Source: Phragmitibacter sp965284365 (GTDB taxonomy: Bacteria > Verrucomicrobiota > Verrucomicrobiia > Verrucomicrobiales > Verrucomicrobiaceae). Taken from it: a DNA stretch of 64,000 nucleotides. Every line of letters begins with the position of its first letter. The first letter of the stretch is position 1. The notes under the pieces are model-generated. The model saw only the letters and a program-made list of their open reading frames with translations. It searched no databases and had not been told where the DNA came from. Shown piece after piece: positions 15,089 to 23,755 of this stretch. Location: NCBI GenBank assembly GCA_965284365.1, contig OZ260079.1, forward strand, positions 6,324,001 to 6,388,000. The letters are read 5' to 3'. A program made the position numbers and the translations under genes.

Positions 15089-16276
15089 TTATTCGAGCTT
15101 TCCAAACATGATGCGCTCTTTCCGGCTTGGATCAGTATCACCCTGAGTCACCGTCAGATAGATACTCCCGTCGTGCTCATGAAAGGCGGGATACTGGAAT
15201 GAGTGCTCGGACTCAAAACGGTACTTGCGTTCCCATTTCTGACCATCCTTCGAAACATCAATGTTGAACACTGAGCGCGAGACCTTGTTGATCATCGTTG
15301 CCTCCTGCCAGCCAAGGTAATACACCCCCTTAAACAGATCGAAGGTCGGCTTGGAACTACTCCCGTTTGGAACAAAGGAACGATGCTCATTAACACTCCA
15401 TTGAATGCCATCCTTGCTGGTGGAAAAAGTGTAGTTCCGGTTGCCACCTTCCTGCCTGCAAATCGCCATCCAGCTACCATCAGGAAGCCGGTTCACCGCA
15501 GATTCGGTGAGCTTCAATTCAGCCGGATTATTGTAATGCCCGAGGATCTCGACGGTGTCTCGCTTGTCATTAAGCACCGCCAGAGCATTCTGGCCTCCAG
15601 GATAGTTGTTCACCGCCATATAAGTCTTGCCATCAATGACCTTGAACGAATCAAAAAGGTAGAACCCAAAGTCCACAGGCTTCTTCGTGAAGCCAGAGCC
15701 TACAGCATCCTCATGAAAGTAGCGCGGCTCCATATCGAACGTGCCAGCACGAGTCTTCACCTTCATCAGATGAATCGTTTTACCGAAGGCTTGGCTCGGA
15801 ATGTCGAAGTCCACATACCAGGTCTGCGACTGCCGTTTGCCCGGGGCTTCACTGGCAAAGTAGCAGCGTACGGTCGTGTCGTTAAGCGCCAGAATGCGCG
15901 GCACAAAACACGCGCCCGGAGGCAACGTCACGTTCTCGAAAGCCTGTTCGCCCCTCGCGAAATCGAACTGCTTCTCGACCTTTAGCGATGGGATATCCAC
16001 GACGGACAGAGTGACATAAACAAAGGGCCAATCGGCCGCCTCCCCTGCCCTCTCGTCATTCGCTTCAGCGACGATATATGCCTTGTTACCCGCGATGACG
16101 AACTCGGCATCATGCGCGCCTTTCACCTGCGGCGCGGTGACATTCATCAGGGCAGACATGACCTTGTCGCCTGCGGCTTTGGCATTCCAGTCCGTGGGAA
16201 GAAGAGGTTCTCCTTGCCCAGCTAAAGGAAAGATGAGCGAGGCGAAAGTGGCGAATAGAGACGGTAACAATCTCAT
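15089..16276 (-). CDS. Secreted sialidase-like beta-propeller protein
   Basis: 395 residues with signal peptide MRLLPSLFATFASLIFPLAGQG. The rest looks like a six-bladed propeller of the sialidase superfamily. It has repeated strand patterns such as NRLPDGSWMAICRQEGGNRNYTFSTSKDGIQWSV, where the S-x-D-G-x-x-W piece is an Asp-box. A second, partial Asp-box is VSKDGQKWERKY. Whether it cleaves sialic acid or another sugar is unclear, because the catalytic Arg triad cannot be placed by eye. It lies 21 bases after a second sialidase-like gene on the same strand, so both are likely in one operon. Confidence 0.75.
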   Translation of the reverse strand: MRLLPSLFATFASLIFPLAGQGEPLLPTDWNAKAAGDKVMSALMNVTAPQVKGAHDAEFVIAGNKAYIVAEANDERAGEAADWPFVYVTLSVVDIPSLKVEKQFDFARGEQAFENVTLPPGACFVPRILALNDTTVRCYFASEAPGKRQSQTWYVDFDIPSQAFGKTIHLMKVKTRAGTFDMEPRYFHEDAVGSGFTKKPVDFGFYLFDSFKVIDGKTYMAVNNYPGGQNALAVLNDKRDTVEILGHYNNPAELKLTESAVNRLPDGSWMAICRQEGGNRNYTFSTSKDGIQWSVNEHRSFVPNGSSSKPTFDLFKGVYYLGWQEATMINKVSRSVFNIDVSKDGQKWERKYRFESEHSFQYPAFHEHDGSIYLTVTQGDTDPSRKERIMFGKLE

Positions 16277-16297
16277 GCAGATAAATGATGTGGATTG

Positions 16298-17467
16298 TTA
16301 GCGCTTCGCCACCTTGTCGGTCTCTTCAAGCTTGAAGCGGGTGCTGACGACGGATTGTTTTTTGGGGCCGTCTTCGTATTTGATATAGGTCGTGGCGACA
16401 ATGGTGCCATCAGGCAGAAGTTCCATGCCGGGGTATCCGCAATCGCGGCCAGCATAGCTGTGGAGGAGCTTGATGCGGTAGTCACCAGGGTTGCCGGATT
16501 TGATGTCTTCGTATCGGCCCACCCACGCGACAAAGTGACCGCTGGTGGGGCTTTGCAGGGCGGTGTCACGAAAGGCGACAACAAGGCGGCCATCGTGGGC
16601 AAAGACGCCCATATGGCGATCACCCGTGAGGCCCCACGGTGTGTTCACCGGCTTGCTCCAGGTCTTGCCTTCATCGGTGCTGAACATGACGAGGCTGCGT
16701 TCTTTGTGGGTGTTCTCGCGGAGAAGGGCGCAGAGTTCGGAACCGTCAGGTGAACGGAATACAAAGGGCTCACAAGGATCTTTGCCAGCGACCGCAGCGA
16801 CAACTTCCGGTGTCGACCAGGTGAAGCCGCCATCGGCGGTGATGGTCTGCAGTATTTCCAAAGGACTCTTGTCTTTGCCATCAGGCCCTTTGTGATAGAG
16901 ACCGAGGTAACGGCCATCCTTCAGCTTCACCATGCTGCTGAAGGTCATGACGCAGGGAAATCCGAGCGGCGGCATCTCCTTCCAGGTCTTGCCGTCGTCT
17001 TCACTCATGATGCTCGGCATACCGGGCCCTTTGCGGGTGCCTTTCGCAGCAGAGAACACCCAGAGGCGCGCTTTGCCCTCCTTGTCCACGATGCGGTAGA
17101 TGCTGGGACAGTTCTGATGCGTGGCGAATCCGGGCGGGAGGGTTTCATCCAGACGCGTCCAGGTAACACCACCGTCATCGCTGCGCGCCATGGGACCTGC
17201 GGAGCCACCGTGATTGATGCACCAGACGGCGAAGATCGTCATGCCATCTGGCATGAGGAGCGTGGTGGGGTGACCCTGGTAAAGGGATTCTGTCCCTTGC
17301 CCGATAATGACTTGGCGGTCTTTGAGTTGAGAGAGATCTACGACAGGAAGCCTGGTAGCTTCTTCTTTTTCATCAGCGCGAAGAGTGATGTGAGGAAGAA
17401 AGCTACAGGCTGCTGCGAGGAAGAGGGTGCGCCAGCAGTGAGTGAAAGTAGTTGGTGCGGTAAACAT
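16298..17467 (-). CDS. Secreted exo-sialidase-like (BNR repeat) protein
   Basis: About 389 residues. The signal peptide FLAAACSFLPHITLRADEK follows the ATG at 17467. Several Asp-box (BNR) repeats are plain: ARSDDGGVTWTRL, SEDDGKTWKEM, TADGGFTWSTP and STDEGKTWSKP. This is the sialidase/neuraminidase propeller, and PVC genomes carry many such proteins with varied sugar substrates. Start choice is uncertain. A GTG at 17539 overlaps the upstream stop by four bases (GTGA) but puts 24 residues before the signal peptide; an ATG at 17503 is intermediate. It follows the antiporter gene on the same strand. Confidence 0.82.
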   Translation of the reverse strand: MFTAPTTFTHCWRTLFLAAACSFLPHITLRADEKEEATRLPVVDLSQLKDRQVIIGQGTESLYQGHPTTLLMPDGMTIFAVWCINHGGSAGPMARSDDGGVTWTRLDETLPPGFATHQNCPSIYRIVDKEGKARLWVFSAAKGTRKGPGMPSIMSEDDGKTWKEMPPLGFPCVMTFSSMVKLKDGRYLGLYHKGPDGKDKSPLEILQTITADGGFTWSTPEVVAAVAGKDPCEPFVFRSPDGSELCALLRENTHKERSLVMFSTDEGKTWSKPVNTPWGLTGDRHMGVFAHDGRLVVAFRDTALQSPTSGHFVAWVGRYEDIKSGNPGDYRIKLLHSYAGRDCGYPGMELLPDGTIVATTYIKYEDGPKKQSVVSTRFKLEETDKVAKR

Positions 17468-17535
17468 GCGGATGATCAATACGCGAGGTCGCGTTTTGGT
17501 CATACACGGATGTAGCCCTCGGATGCCGTTATTGC

Positions 17536-19029
17536 TCACGCCCGCGATGGTGCGGGGAGATCTCCGTCGACGGTCTTCTTTGCGCCGAAGAGGGTCAGCA
17601 AGGGACCGGTCATCATGGTGGTGGCGAGGGCCATGATCACGAGCATGGTGAAGATGCGTGGGGAAAGGATGCCGAGGTCGTAGCCGATGTTCAGGGCGAT
17701 GAGTTCCATGAGGCCGCGGGTGTTCATGAGGGCGCCGAGTTGCAAAGATTCGCTCCAGTTCATCCCAGTGAAGCGGGCAGTAACGGCACTGCCGCCGAGC
17801 TTCCCGATGGTGGCGACGACGATGATGAGCAGGCAGAGGAGCCAGCCATCCAGATCATTGAGCAGGCCGATCTGGGTGCGCAGTCCGGTGTAGGCGAAGA
17901 AGAGCGGCAGGAACAGCACGGAGCTGAAGTTCTCCACCCGCACATCGATCTTGTGCCGGAAGTCTTTTGCATCCGGCATGACGGCGCCAGCTAGGAAAGC
18001 CCCGAAGAGGGCGTGGATGCCGATGATCTCCGTGGACAGAGCAGCCAGTACGACCACCCAGAGCACGGCGGCCATGGTGCCTTTCGAAGGGGTCTCTTCC
18101 TCAAGGCGTTTTTTCCCAAGCCAGCGCGGCAATGACTTGCGGACGATGGTGATCATGACGGCAATGAATAGCACCGTGAGACCGAAGGTAACGGCCGCGC
18201 CGCCAAGGCTGGAGGCGCTGGCGATCGCCACGACAAAGGCGAGAATGCACCAGGCCGTGACATCATTGACCGCGGCACAGGTAAGGGCTGTCTGCCCCAG
18301 AAAAGTCTGGGTCATCTGACGTTCCCTCAGGATTCTGGCCAGCACGGGAAAAGCGGTGATGCTGATGGAGATGCCCATGAACAGCGCGAAGGGCGTAAAA
18401 CGGGTTCCGACCGCAGCCAGATCCGTGTAGAGAATGTAGGCAAGCGCCACGCCCAACAAATAAGGAATAACGATGCTGGCGTTGCTAACTACCAGGGCGG
18501 TCTGGGCCTTACCCCGCAACTGACTCCAGTTCACCTCCATGCCGACGGTGAACATGAAAAGACAGACCCCGATCTGGCTGAAGAGTTTTAGTGTGCCGAC
18601 AGAGCTCTCCGGAAAGACAAAGCTGAAAGCTCCGGGGGCGAGCAAGCCGAACAGCGATGGTCCAAGCAGGATGCCGGCAGCCATCTCTCCCACCACGGCG
18701 GGCTGGCCCATCCTGGTAAAGATCTTCGCCATGACCCGCGAAGCCGCGATGATGAGCAGCAACTGCAGGAAGAGGTGGCTCAGGGGATTTTTGAGATTTC
18801 CCGCCACACCTGACCAGATACTGGCTTCAACCTTGGAGGCAGTGGCTGGCTTAGGTGCGGAGCCTGCCAGGGGCTCTTGCTTCAATGTTCCACTTGGTGG
18901 TGTTTCTGCCAGGGAAGCCGCTGCGGCGGGTGTTGGAGGCGGAAGTGAAGCGCCCAGATGAAGCACGCCCGCGATGCCCAGAACGATCATTCCGAGGGCA
19001 AGAACATAATAATAGGAGACACGTTTCAT
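17536..19029 (-). CDS. CPA2-family cation/proton antiporter
   Basis: 497 residues. After a first hydrophobic segment (YYVLALGMIVLGIAGVLHLG) there is an unusual Pro/Ala/Ser-rich stretch of about 45 residues. The CPA2 antiporter core of about 12 helices follows: MGQPAVVGEMAAGILLGPS, IGVCLFMFTVGMEVNW, ITAFPVLARILRER, NDVTAWCILAFVVA with the conserved Asp of the ion site, and NTRGLMELIALNIGYDLG. No RCK/TrkA-N domain is attached, so it is not a KefB/C with nucleotide gating. It should exchange Na+ or K+ for protons in the inner membrane. Its stop is close to the next sialidase-like gene. Confidence 0.88.
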   Translation of the reverse strand: MKRVSYYYVLALGMIVLGIAGVLHLGASLPPPTPAAAASLAETPPSGTLKQEPLAGSAPKPATASKVEASIWSGVAGNLKNPLSHLFLQLLLIIAASRVMAKIFTRMGQPAVVGEMAAGILLGPSLFGLLAPGAFSFVFPESSVGTLKLFSQIGVCLFMFTVGMEVNWSQLRGKAQTALVVSNASIVIPYLLGVALAYILYTDLAAVGTRFTPFALFMGISISITAFPVLARILRERQMTQTFLGQTALTCAAVNDVTAWCILAFVVAIASASSLGGAAVTFGLTVLFIAVMITIVRKSLPRWLGKKRLEEETPSKGTMAAVLWVVVLAALSTEIIGIHALFGAFLAGAVMPDAKDFRHKIDVRVENFSSVLFLPLFFAYTGLRTQIGLLNDLDGWLLCLLIIVVATIGKLGGSAVTARFTGMNWSESLQLGALMNTRGLMELIALNIGYDLGILSPRIFTMLVIMALATTMMTGPLLTLFGAKKTVDGDLPAPSRA

Positions 19030-19190
19030 GGGCAGAAGGCGGGGAAAGGTAGCCGCTCTCAGCTATATGCAAAATAGCATTTTAAGCTCTTGGTTATGCC
19101 GAACCGTTATGATTGGTTTTCGGACGTGCGATTGACCGAGGGTGTTGAGTGGAGTCCGGTAATATGTAAACCTTGTCCCCATCACGTAAG

Positions 19191-19688
19191 ATGAGCACCG
19201 AGAATTCTGACTTCAGGAGCGAGATTCGTGTCGTTGATTTTGAGCCTCGGTTTGCGGAGAGTTTCAAACGGCTGAACGAAGCGTGGATCACCCGGTGGTT
19301 CACCATGGAGGCTGGTGACTACAAGACGCTGGATCATCCGCAGGAGAACATCCTGGATCGCGGGGGGCATATTCTGATCGCCCTGCTTGGAGAGGAACCT
19401 GTGGGTACCTGCGCCTTGATCAGAATGGATGAGGAGACTTATGAACTAGCCAAGATGAGCGTGTCCGATCAAGTGCAGGGCAAAGGCATTGGCCAATTGC
19501 TGGGGCAGGCGGCTATGGAGAAGGCGAGGAGTGCCGGAGCGAAACGCCTCTGGCTGGAAAGCAATACCAAGCTGGTGTCCGCGATTCGGTTGTATCGGAA
19601 GCTGGGGTTTCAGGAGATCCCCGGCGGAGAGTCAGCGTACGAACGGTGTAATATTGTGATGGAGTTGAGCCTCCCCACGGGGAAGTAA
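19191..19688 (+). CDS. GNAT-family N-acetyltransferase
   Basis: 165 residues from the ATG at 19191; a TTG at 19173 is the alternative. The GNAT fold is clear: motif A spans ELAKMSVSDQVQGKGIGQLLGQAAMEKA, with the acetyl-CoA-binding QGKGIG loop at about residues 95-100. LWLESNTKLVSAIRLYRKLGFQEI is motif B. GNAT enzymes move an acetyl group from acetyl-CoA to an amine; the acceptor cannot be read. It is divergent from the antiporter gene and converges on the glycine-zipper gene, with a hairpin between them. Confidence 0.9.
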   Translation: MSTENSDFRSEIRVVDFEPRFAESFKRLNEAWITRWFTMEAGDYKTLDHPQENILDRGGHILIALLGEEPVGTCALIRMDEETYELAKMSVSDQVQGKGIGQLLGQAAMEKARSAGAKRLWLESNTKLVSAIRLYRKLGFQEIPGGESAYERCNIVMELSLPTGK

Positions 19689-19689
19689 G

Positions 19690-19732
19690 ACGCTCGTCAG
19701 CGCCCGGCAAATGAGCCGAGGCTGACGAGCGT
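19690..19732. terminator. Long hairpin, probable bidirectional terminator
   Basis: Arms ACGCTCGTCAGC (19690-19701) and GCTGACGAGCGT (19721-19732) form a perfect 12-bp stem, with a nested CGGC/GCCG stem in the loop. It lies between convergent genes. A T run is not evident, so termination is inferred from position. Confidence 0.55.
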
Positions 19733-19753
19733 TCCAACCATCAACGATATTAC

Positions 19754-20269
19754 TTATTTGCCGTCGCGGTCAGCGTCGCCGGGTATGGCGCGCTCCACGC
19801 GATCCCAAGCGGCACGAGAAGCGACCTTGGCCTTTTCCCAGCCCAGTCGTGACTTGCCTTTGGTGGCTTCCCAGCTCTTTTCGAGGTCCGTTTCGGCCTC
19901 GCCGTAGCTGGTGTATTTGCCAGAGCGATAGCCTTCATAACCGGCACGATAAGCAGGCTGATAATCATCGTAAGGCGCGTCGGGGTCGACGTAGCTTTGA
20001 TTGCGATAGTTCTCAGCCCAGTAGGCATCTTCAACGGTAGGATCAATCGCTTCTGCGACACCCTTCCCCGCCAGACCACCAACAACTGCGCCGATGGCAC
20101 CACCCACGGCTACACCAATGGGACCGCCTACGGCTCCGGCCAGGGCACCCGCTGCGGCGCCACCGGTTGCGCCAACGCCAACTCCTACGGGATGCGCCCC
20201 GGGTTCACCCGTCAAAGGATCTTCATTTCTGTCGCCGTCAGTTCGTTTTTGAGATTGAGTCTGATTCAT
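19754..20269 (-). CDS. Glycine-zipper protein of unknown function
   Basis: 171 residues from the ATG at 20269. A polar N-terminus (MNQTQSQKRTDGDRNEDPLTG) precedes a Gly/Ala/Val segment at about residues 28-70 (GGAAAGALAGAVGGPIGVAV, then GGAIGAVVGGLAG), which is a glycine-zipper pair able to insert into membranes. The C-terminal half is rich in Tyr, Asp, Trp and charged residues (DDYQPAYRAGYEGYRSG). The combination is common in stress-related bacterial proteins of unknown role. The same GPIGV glycine zipper occurs in the protein at 43858-44304. The 105 bases upstream also stay open, but that stretch reads unlike the family. Confidence 0.7.
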   Translation of the reverse strand: MNQTQSQKRTDGDRNEDPLTGEPGAHPVGVGVGATGGAAAGALAGAVGGPIGVAVGGAIGAVVGGLAGKGVAEAIDPTVEDAYWAENYRNQSYVDPDAPYDDYQPAYRAGYEGYRSGKYTSYGEAETDLEKSWEATKGKSRLGWEKAKVASRAAWDRVERAIPGDADRDGK

Positions 20270-20543
20270 AAGGTATTCGGATTTGTGCGATTCGGAAGAC
20301 CCGACCAAGCTGAACGCCGGGTGAGCCTGCCAAAGATAAATCGCCAACGCCGATGCCACAGACGTATCCAACATACCTGAGAAGTATGGAAGGTGTGCGC
20401 TTCAGGGTTTCTGCTTGGTATCAGCAGCAAACATTTTCTTCCGGTCTTGGTCAATGCGGCGTGAGCATGGGGCAGGCGATTGACACCGAGATTATTTGCA
20501 CCTTGGCCGATCAGCGCCATTATCAAACACTTAATTCACCATT

Positions 20544-20978
20544 ATGCGCACGACCCGAATCTTTCCTAAAGCAGGGCTAAAAGGCTGGGTCATCTCCAGC
20601 CAGACTTATCCGAGTCCGGAGGGGTTGCCGCAGGGGACCGCAGTGGATGTGCTGGCCAAAGTCTCCGGGACATGTGAATTGATCGTGCGTGATGGAACCG
20701 GTGAAATATGGACGGTGCGTCATTGGCAAGTCGATGTGGGTCTGAATGTAGAGGCCTTGACTGGAGAGATGGTTCCGGAATGGGATCCGCTAGCTTGGGA
20801 ATCAATAGACCATGAGATGGCGGTTGAACCGGGCGGAAAGCGCAAACGTTCGTCGGAATCGCAAACGCTACACGTCAATCGTTTGCAAGCTTTGAAACTT
20901 CGCGGCATGACGACCGCAAAAGAGATGAAGGAACTTCCTGCGACTAAGGTCGTAGGTGAGCCACTCATCAGCGCATAG
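20544..20978 (+). CDS. Hypothetical protein
   Basis: 144 residues, starting MRTTRIFPKAGLKGWVISSQ. The first 75 residues are strand-rich (GTAVDVLAKVSGTCELIVRDG, TGEIWTVRHWQVDVG), like a small beta-barrel. The last 60 are basic and helical (GGKRKRSSESQTLHVNRLQALKLRG). No signal peptide or membrane helix. I do not recognise it. It stands alone, divergent from the glycine-zipper gene. Confidence 0.55.
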   Translation: MRTTRIFPKAGLKGWVISSQTYPSPEGLPQGTAVDVLAKVSGTCELIVRDGTGEIWTVRHWQVDVGLNVEALTGEMVPEWDPLAWESIDHEMAVEPGGKRKRSSESQTLHVNRLQALKLRGMTTAKEMKELPATKVVGEPLISA

Positions 20979-21421
20979 CTACCAGCTCGCTGGCACGTTA
21001 AATAATGCCGGCAGTTTGACTGCGGCACCCGTATGTGTTGCAAGCTCGTATGATTCGGCCTGGAAGTGGCTGATGCAAACCTGTGCCCTCGTTTCAAGAA
21101 AGGGAGATAGCCGCTCGCGTCAGAGCTTATTCAAGCGCTTACGATTGGGGCTCTCATAGGCCCATCGTGCCCCCGACGCATTACGTCGGCCTAGTGGTAA
21201 ATAGCATTGTTTTCTAAACTAATAAGGTAATAGACTTGCTATTATTATAATAACTACTAAGATTACCACATTATCCGCTCTTGAGCAGGCTATTGGCTTG
21301 GAGCACAAAAACAACTGCCAACAAATCTGCTGTCACTCCTCATCGGTTGTGTCAATTGGCGGTTCAAAGCACCTCAGCGGTGCTCGCCTCTTGGTGATGG
21401 CAATACCCTGTAAAAATCACT
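20979..21421. other. Upstream region of the ice-binding protein gene
   Basis: 443 bases without a gene. An AT-rich block at about 21190-21270 contains TATAAT near 21249 and may be a promoter, but no good -35 box sits at the right distance. Short inverted repeats are present near 21365-21390 (GCACCTCAGCGGTGC). Nothing else is recognised. Confidence 0.35.
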
Positions 21422-22210
21422 ATGAGACTCATTAATAGACTTTGGTTTACGTCCACCCGGAATTATTTAACGGTCGTCGCCGTTTTGGCCGCTTCTGCCT
21501 TCACTGGCAGAGTCTCGGCACAAGTTGTCTCCCTGGGCGCGGCTTCTGACTTCTCCGTGCTGGGATCGACCACAGTGACCAATACGGGACCAACTGTTAT
21601 TACGGGAGACGTGGGAGTCGCCCCAGGCACCGCCATCACCGGGTTGCTTCCCGCCATGGTGGGAGGCACGATTCATTCCAACGATGCCACTGCCATTCAG
21701 GCGCAAGCCGATGCCACACTCGCTTACAATTTTCTGTCGGCACTCAATGCAATTGATCTAACTGGGCAAGATCTCGGTGGCATGGTGCTTACACCCGGCG
21801 TTTACTCATTCGATTCTTCCGCTGCATTGACCGGCACGCTCATTCTTGATGGCCTTGGCCAGATCAATCCCCTCTTCGTTTTCCAGACAGGCAGCACATT
21901 CATTTCAGCAGCCGGCTCTGCCATGAGCCTCATCAATGGTGCCGACGCAGGAAACGTTTTCTTTACAGTTGGCAGTTCCGCGACATTGGGCATTGCCTCT
22001 GTTTTCACCGGCACGCTCCTGGCTGCTGAAAGCATCACGGCCACCACAGGCGCAATTATCGACGAAGGCAGGTTGATTGCGCTTAATGGAGCGATCACAC
22101 TGGATTCCAACACCATTGCCGTGGTACCTGAACCGTCATCCGCAGCTCTCTTCCTCACAAGCGCAGCTATCTTCCTCTATCGCAGAAAAAGAAATTACGT
22201 TACGCGGTAA
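21422..22210 (+). CDS. Ice-binding-like (DUF3494) protein with PEP-CTERM anchor
   Basis: 262 residues. Signal peptide to about residue 34 (VAVLAASAFTGRVSAQ). The DUF3494 domain follows: LGAASDFSVLGSTTVTNTGP, ITGDVGVAPGTAITG, AQADATLAYNFLSAL and LTPGVYSFDSSAALTGTLIL, the right-handed beta-helix family of ice-binding and ice-adhesion proteins. It ends VPEPSSAALFLTSAAIFLYRRKR, a PEP-CTERM tag: a VPEP motif, a membrane helix and a basic end. This tag directs sorting by exosortase and attachment at or beyond the outer membrane. No exosortase gene is in the window. In mesophiles such proteins may be adhesins rather than antifreezes. Confidence 0.9.
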   Translation: MRLINRLWFTSTRNYLTVVAVLAASAFTGRVSAQVVSLGAASDFSVLGSTTVTNTGPTVITGDVGVAPGTAITGLLPAMVGGTIHSNDATAIQAQADATLAYNFLSALNAIDLTGQDLGGMVLTPGVYSFDSSAALTGTLILDGLGQINPLFVFQTGSTFISAAGSAMSLINGADAGNVFFTVGSSATLGIASVFTGTLLAAESITATTGAIIDEGRLIALNGAITLDSNTIAVVPEPSSAALFLTSAAIFLYRRKRNYVTR

Positions 22211-22223
22211 ATTGCCGCGAAGA

Positions 22224-22245
22224 ACCGGCTACATGTGTAGCCGGT
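22224..22245. terminator. Near-perfect palindrome between convergent genes
   Basis: ACCGGCTACA and TGTAGCCGGT form a 10-bp stem around two bases. It sits 13 bases after the PEP-CTERM stop and 13 before the oxidoreductase stop, so it can serve both directions as a terminator. There is no T run. Confidence 0.55.
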
Positions 22246-22258
22246 GTGGTGCCGGTTA

Positions 22259-23377
22259 TCAGGCGCTTTTCAGCGCAAGGGCGGTAGCAGTTTCCGCCAT
22301 AGCGACAGAGTCTCGGCCGTTGCGCTCGGTGATCTTCCGCACATGAGATCGATCGCGGATCCAGGCGAGTTGGTCATCAAAGAGAGCCCGGAGCAGTTCG
22401 CAATAACGGCGCATCTTATCGCCAGTAGGGGCGTGCGTCAGATCGATCTGCTGATAAACGTCGATGTCTTTGAAGCGTCCGCGAGCCGCGCGGTCGCGGC
22501 CGCCGTAGGTCTTCAAGACATCGAGACGTGAACCAGGGAAAAGCTCCAGCAGCGTGCGGGTTTGTTCCTCATTTACCACGGCACGAATGCTGGCACGAAC
22601 GGGCACCCATTCCTCAAGGGTCAACTCACCATGCTCAAAGAGAAGACGAAACTCCTGACGGTCGAGCCGAGACGGCTGGGTGAAACCATGGTAGAAATTG
22701 ACCAAAGGACCACTGCCGTAGCGCACGGTGCATTGCACCTGTTCCTCAATGTCTGAACCCGGGCGCAAGATGCGCTGAGCGGCAACGACATTCCCCTGCC
22801 CCAGCCAGCCTTCGAAGAGGTCAAAGAAATGAACGGCATGCTCGATGAAGATGCCCCCGCTCTTGGTTGGGTCCCAAAACCAGTGATCCGGTCCGAGGCC
22901 TTCGTCGCTGGCGTAGTTTTCAAACCAACCGTGCAGGCACTCGCCGAGCACTCGGGATTCCACCAGGGCACGTGCGGACTCAAAGAGCGGATTGTAACGC
23001 TGCATAAGATTTGCAATGCAGAGAAGATCGCGGTCTTTGGCTATGGCGAGCAGTTCATCTGCCTGGGCCAGCGTCATGGCGAGCGGCTTTTCACAGATGA
23101 CATGTTTGCCAGCGAGAAGAGCAGCGCGTGCCTGCGGAAAATGCAGAAACGGTGGCGTGGCAATGTAGACGAGGTCAATGTCCGGACTGGTTAGGAGTGC
23201 GTCTACTTCGATAAGGTCCTGAACGCCAAAGCGGCGAGCCATGGCGAGGGCAGCCTCCCGATGTGTGCCGGCAATTGCTGCCAAACTCACGCCGGGTGCC
23301 TGAAGAAATTGCTGCAAGGCGAACAAACCAAAGCCGCCAGCACCGATGGCGCCAATGCGCAAGTTCTGGGTGCTCAT
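22259..23377 (-). CDS. Gfo/Idh/MocA-family oxidoreductase
   Basis: 372 residues. The N-terminal Rossmann fold begins LRIGAIGAGGFGLFALQQFL, with the GxGxxG loop at about residues 11-16 for NAD(P). DLVYIATPPFLHFPQARAAL and HVICEKPLAMTLAQADELL are the family signatures, with Lys of EKP near the active site. The C-terminal alpha/beta domain includes GGIFIEHAVHFFDLF, with a His that usually acts with the substrate. Enzymes of this family oxidise or reduce sugars and polyols. There is no Tat signal, so it is cytoplasmic. The substrate is not readable. Confidence 0.92.
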   Translation of the reverse strand: MSTQNLRIGAIGAGGFGLFALQQFLQAPGVSLAAIAGTHREAALAMARRFGVQDLIEVDALLTSPDIDLVYIATPPFLHFPQARAALLAGKHVICEKPLAMTLAQADELLAIAKDRDLLCIANLMQRYNPLFESARALVESRVLGECLHGWFENYASDEGLGPDHWFWDPTKSGGIFIEHAVHFFDLFEGWLGQGNVVAAQRILRPGSDIEEQVQCTVRYGSGPLVNFYHGFTQPSRLDRQEFRLLFEHGELTLEEWVPVRASIRAVVNEEQTRTLLELFPGSRLDVLKTYGGRDRAARGRFKDIDVYQQIDLTHAPTGDKMRRYCELLRALFDDQLAWIRDRSHVRKITERNGRDSVAMAETATALALKSA

Positions 23378-23755
23378 GACAAGCGATTGGGTTCAACGTT
23401 AGGCATTCCAAATGAGACCTCGCGGGCTGAGCGCGCCGGTTTGTGAGATTTAGGCAGGGATCGAACCTGATGGCTTTTCATGGTTCATCTTCGACGCGAA
23501 TGGACGAAGACCTATCGAAATCGGCGAATTGTGTGGGGTGCTACCGACTCGCGGTCATCTCCCTTAGACCAAACGCAGGGCAAGTCTCAGGAGAAATAAG
23601 TTGCACTATTAAGGTGAGGGGGTGAACGGTCGTTTTATCGCTTTTGCTGGATTACCTTGCAAAGAGAACAGAGGCCGGCCGTCGCTATAACAAAAGCGCG
23701 AGCAACCAATTCAGCACTCCTGCCAACCGGGTTCTGACAATGGAACTTGAAAAAT
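23378..23755. other. Divergent promoter region with tRNA-like arm
   Basis: 378 bases between two divergent genes. On the minus strand, near 23450-23475, caggttcgatccctg looks like a tRNA T-arm, but no matching acceptor, D or anticodon arm can be built. A GTTAGGC at 23397 is an isolated match to an attC core. No gene is seen. Confidence 0.35.

Noticed and set aside
23430..23500. tRNA on the minus strand (T-arm-like caggttcgatccctg)
   Set aside because: No matching acceptor stem, D arm or anticodon arm could be built around it, and the distal bases do not pair.
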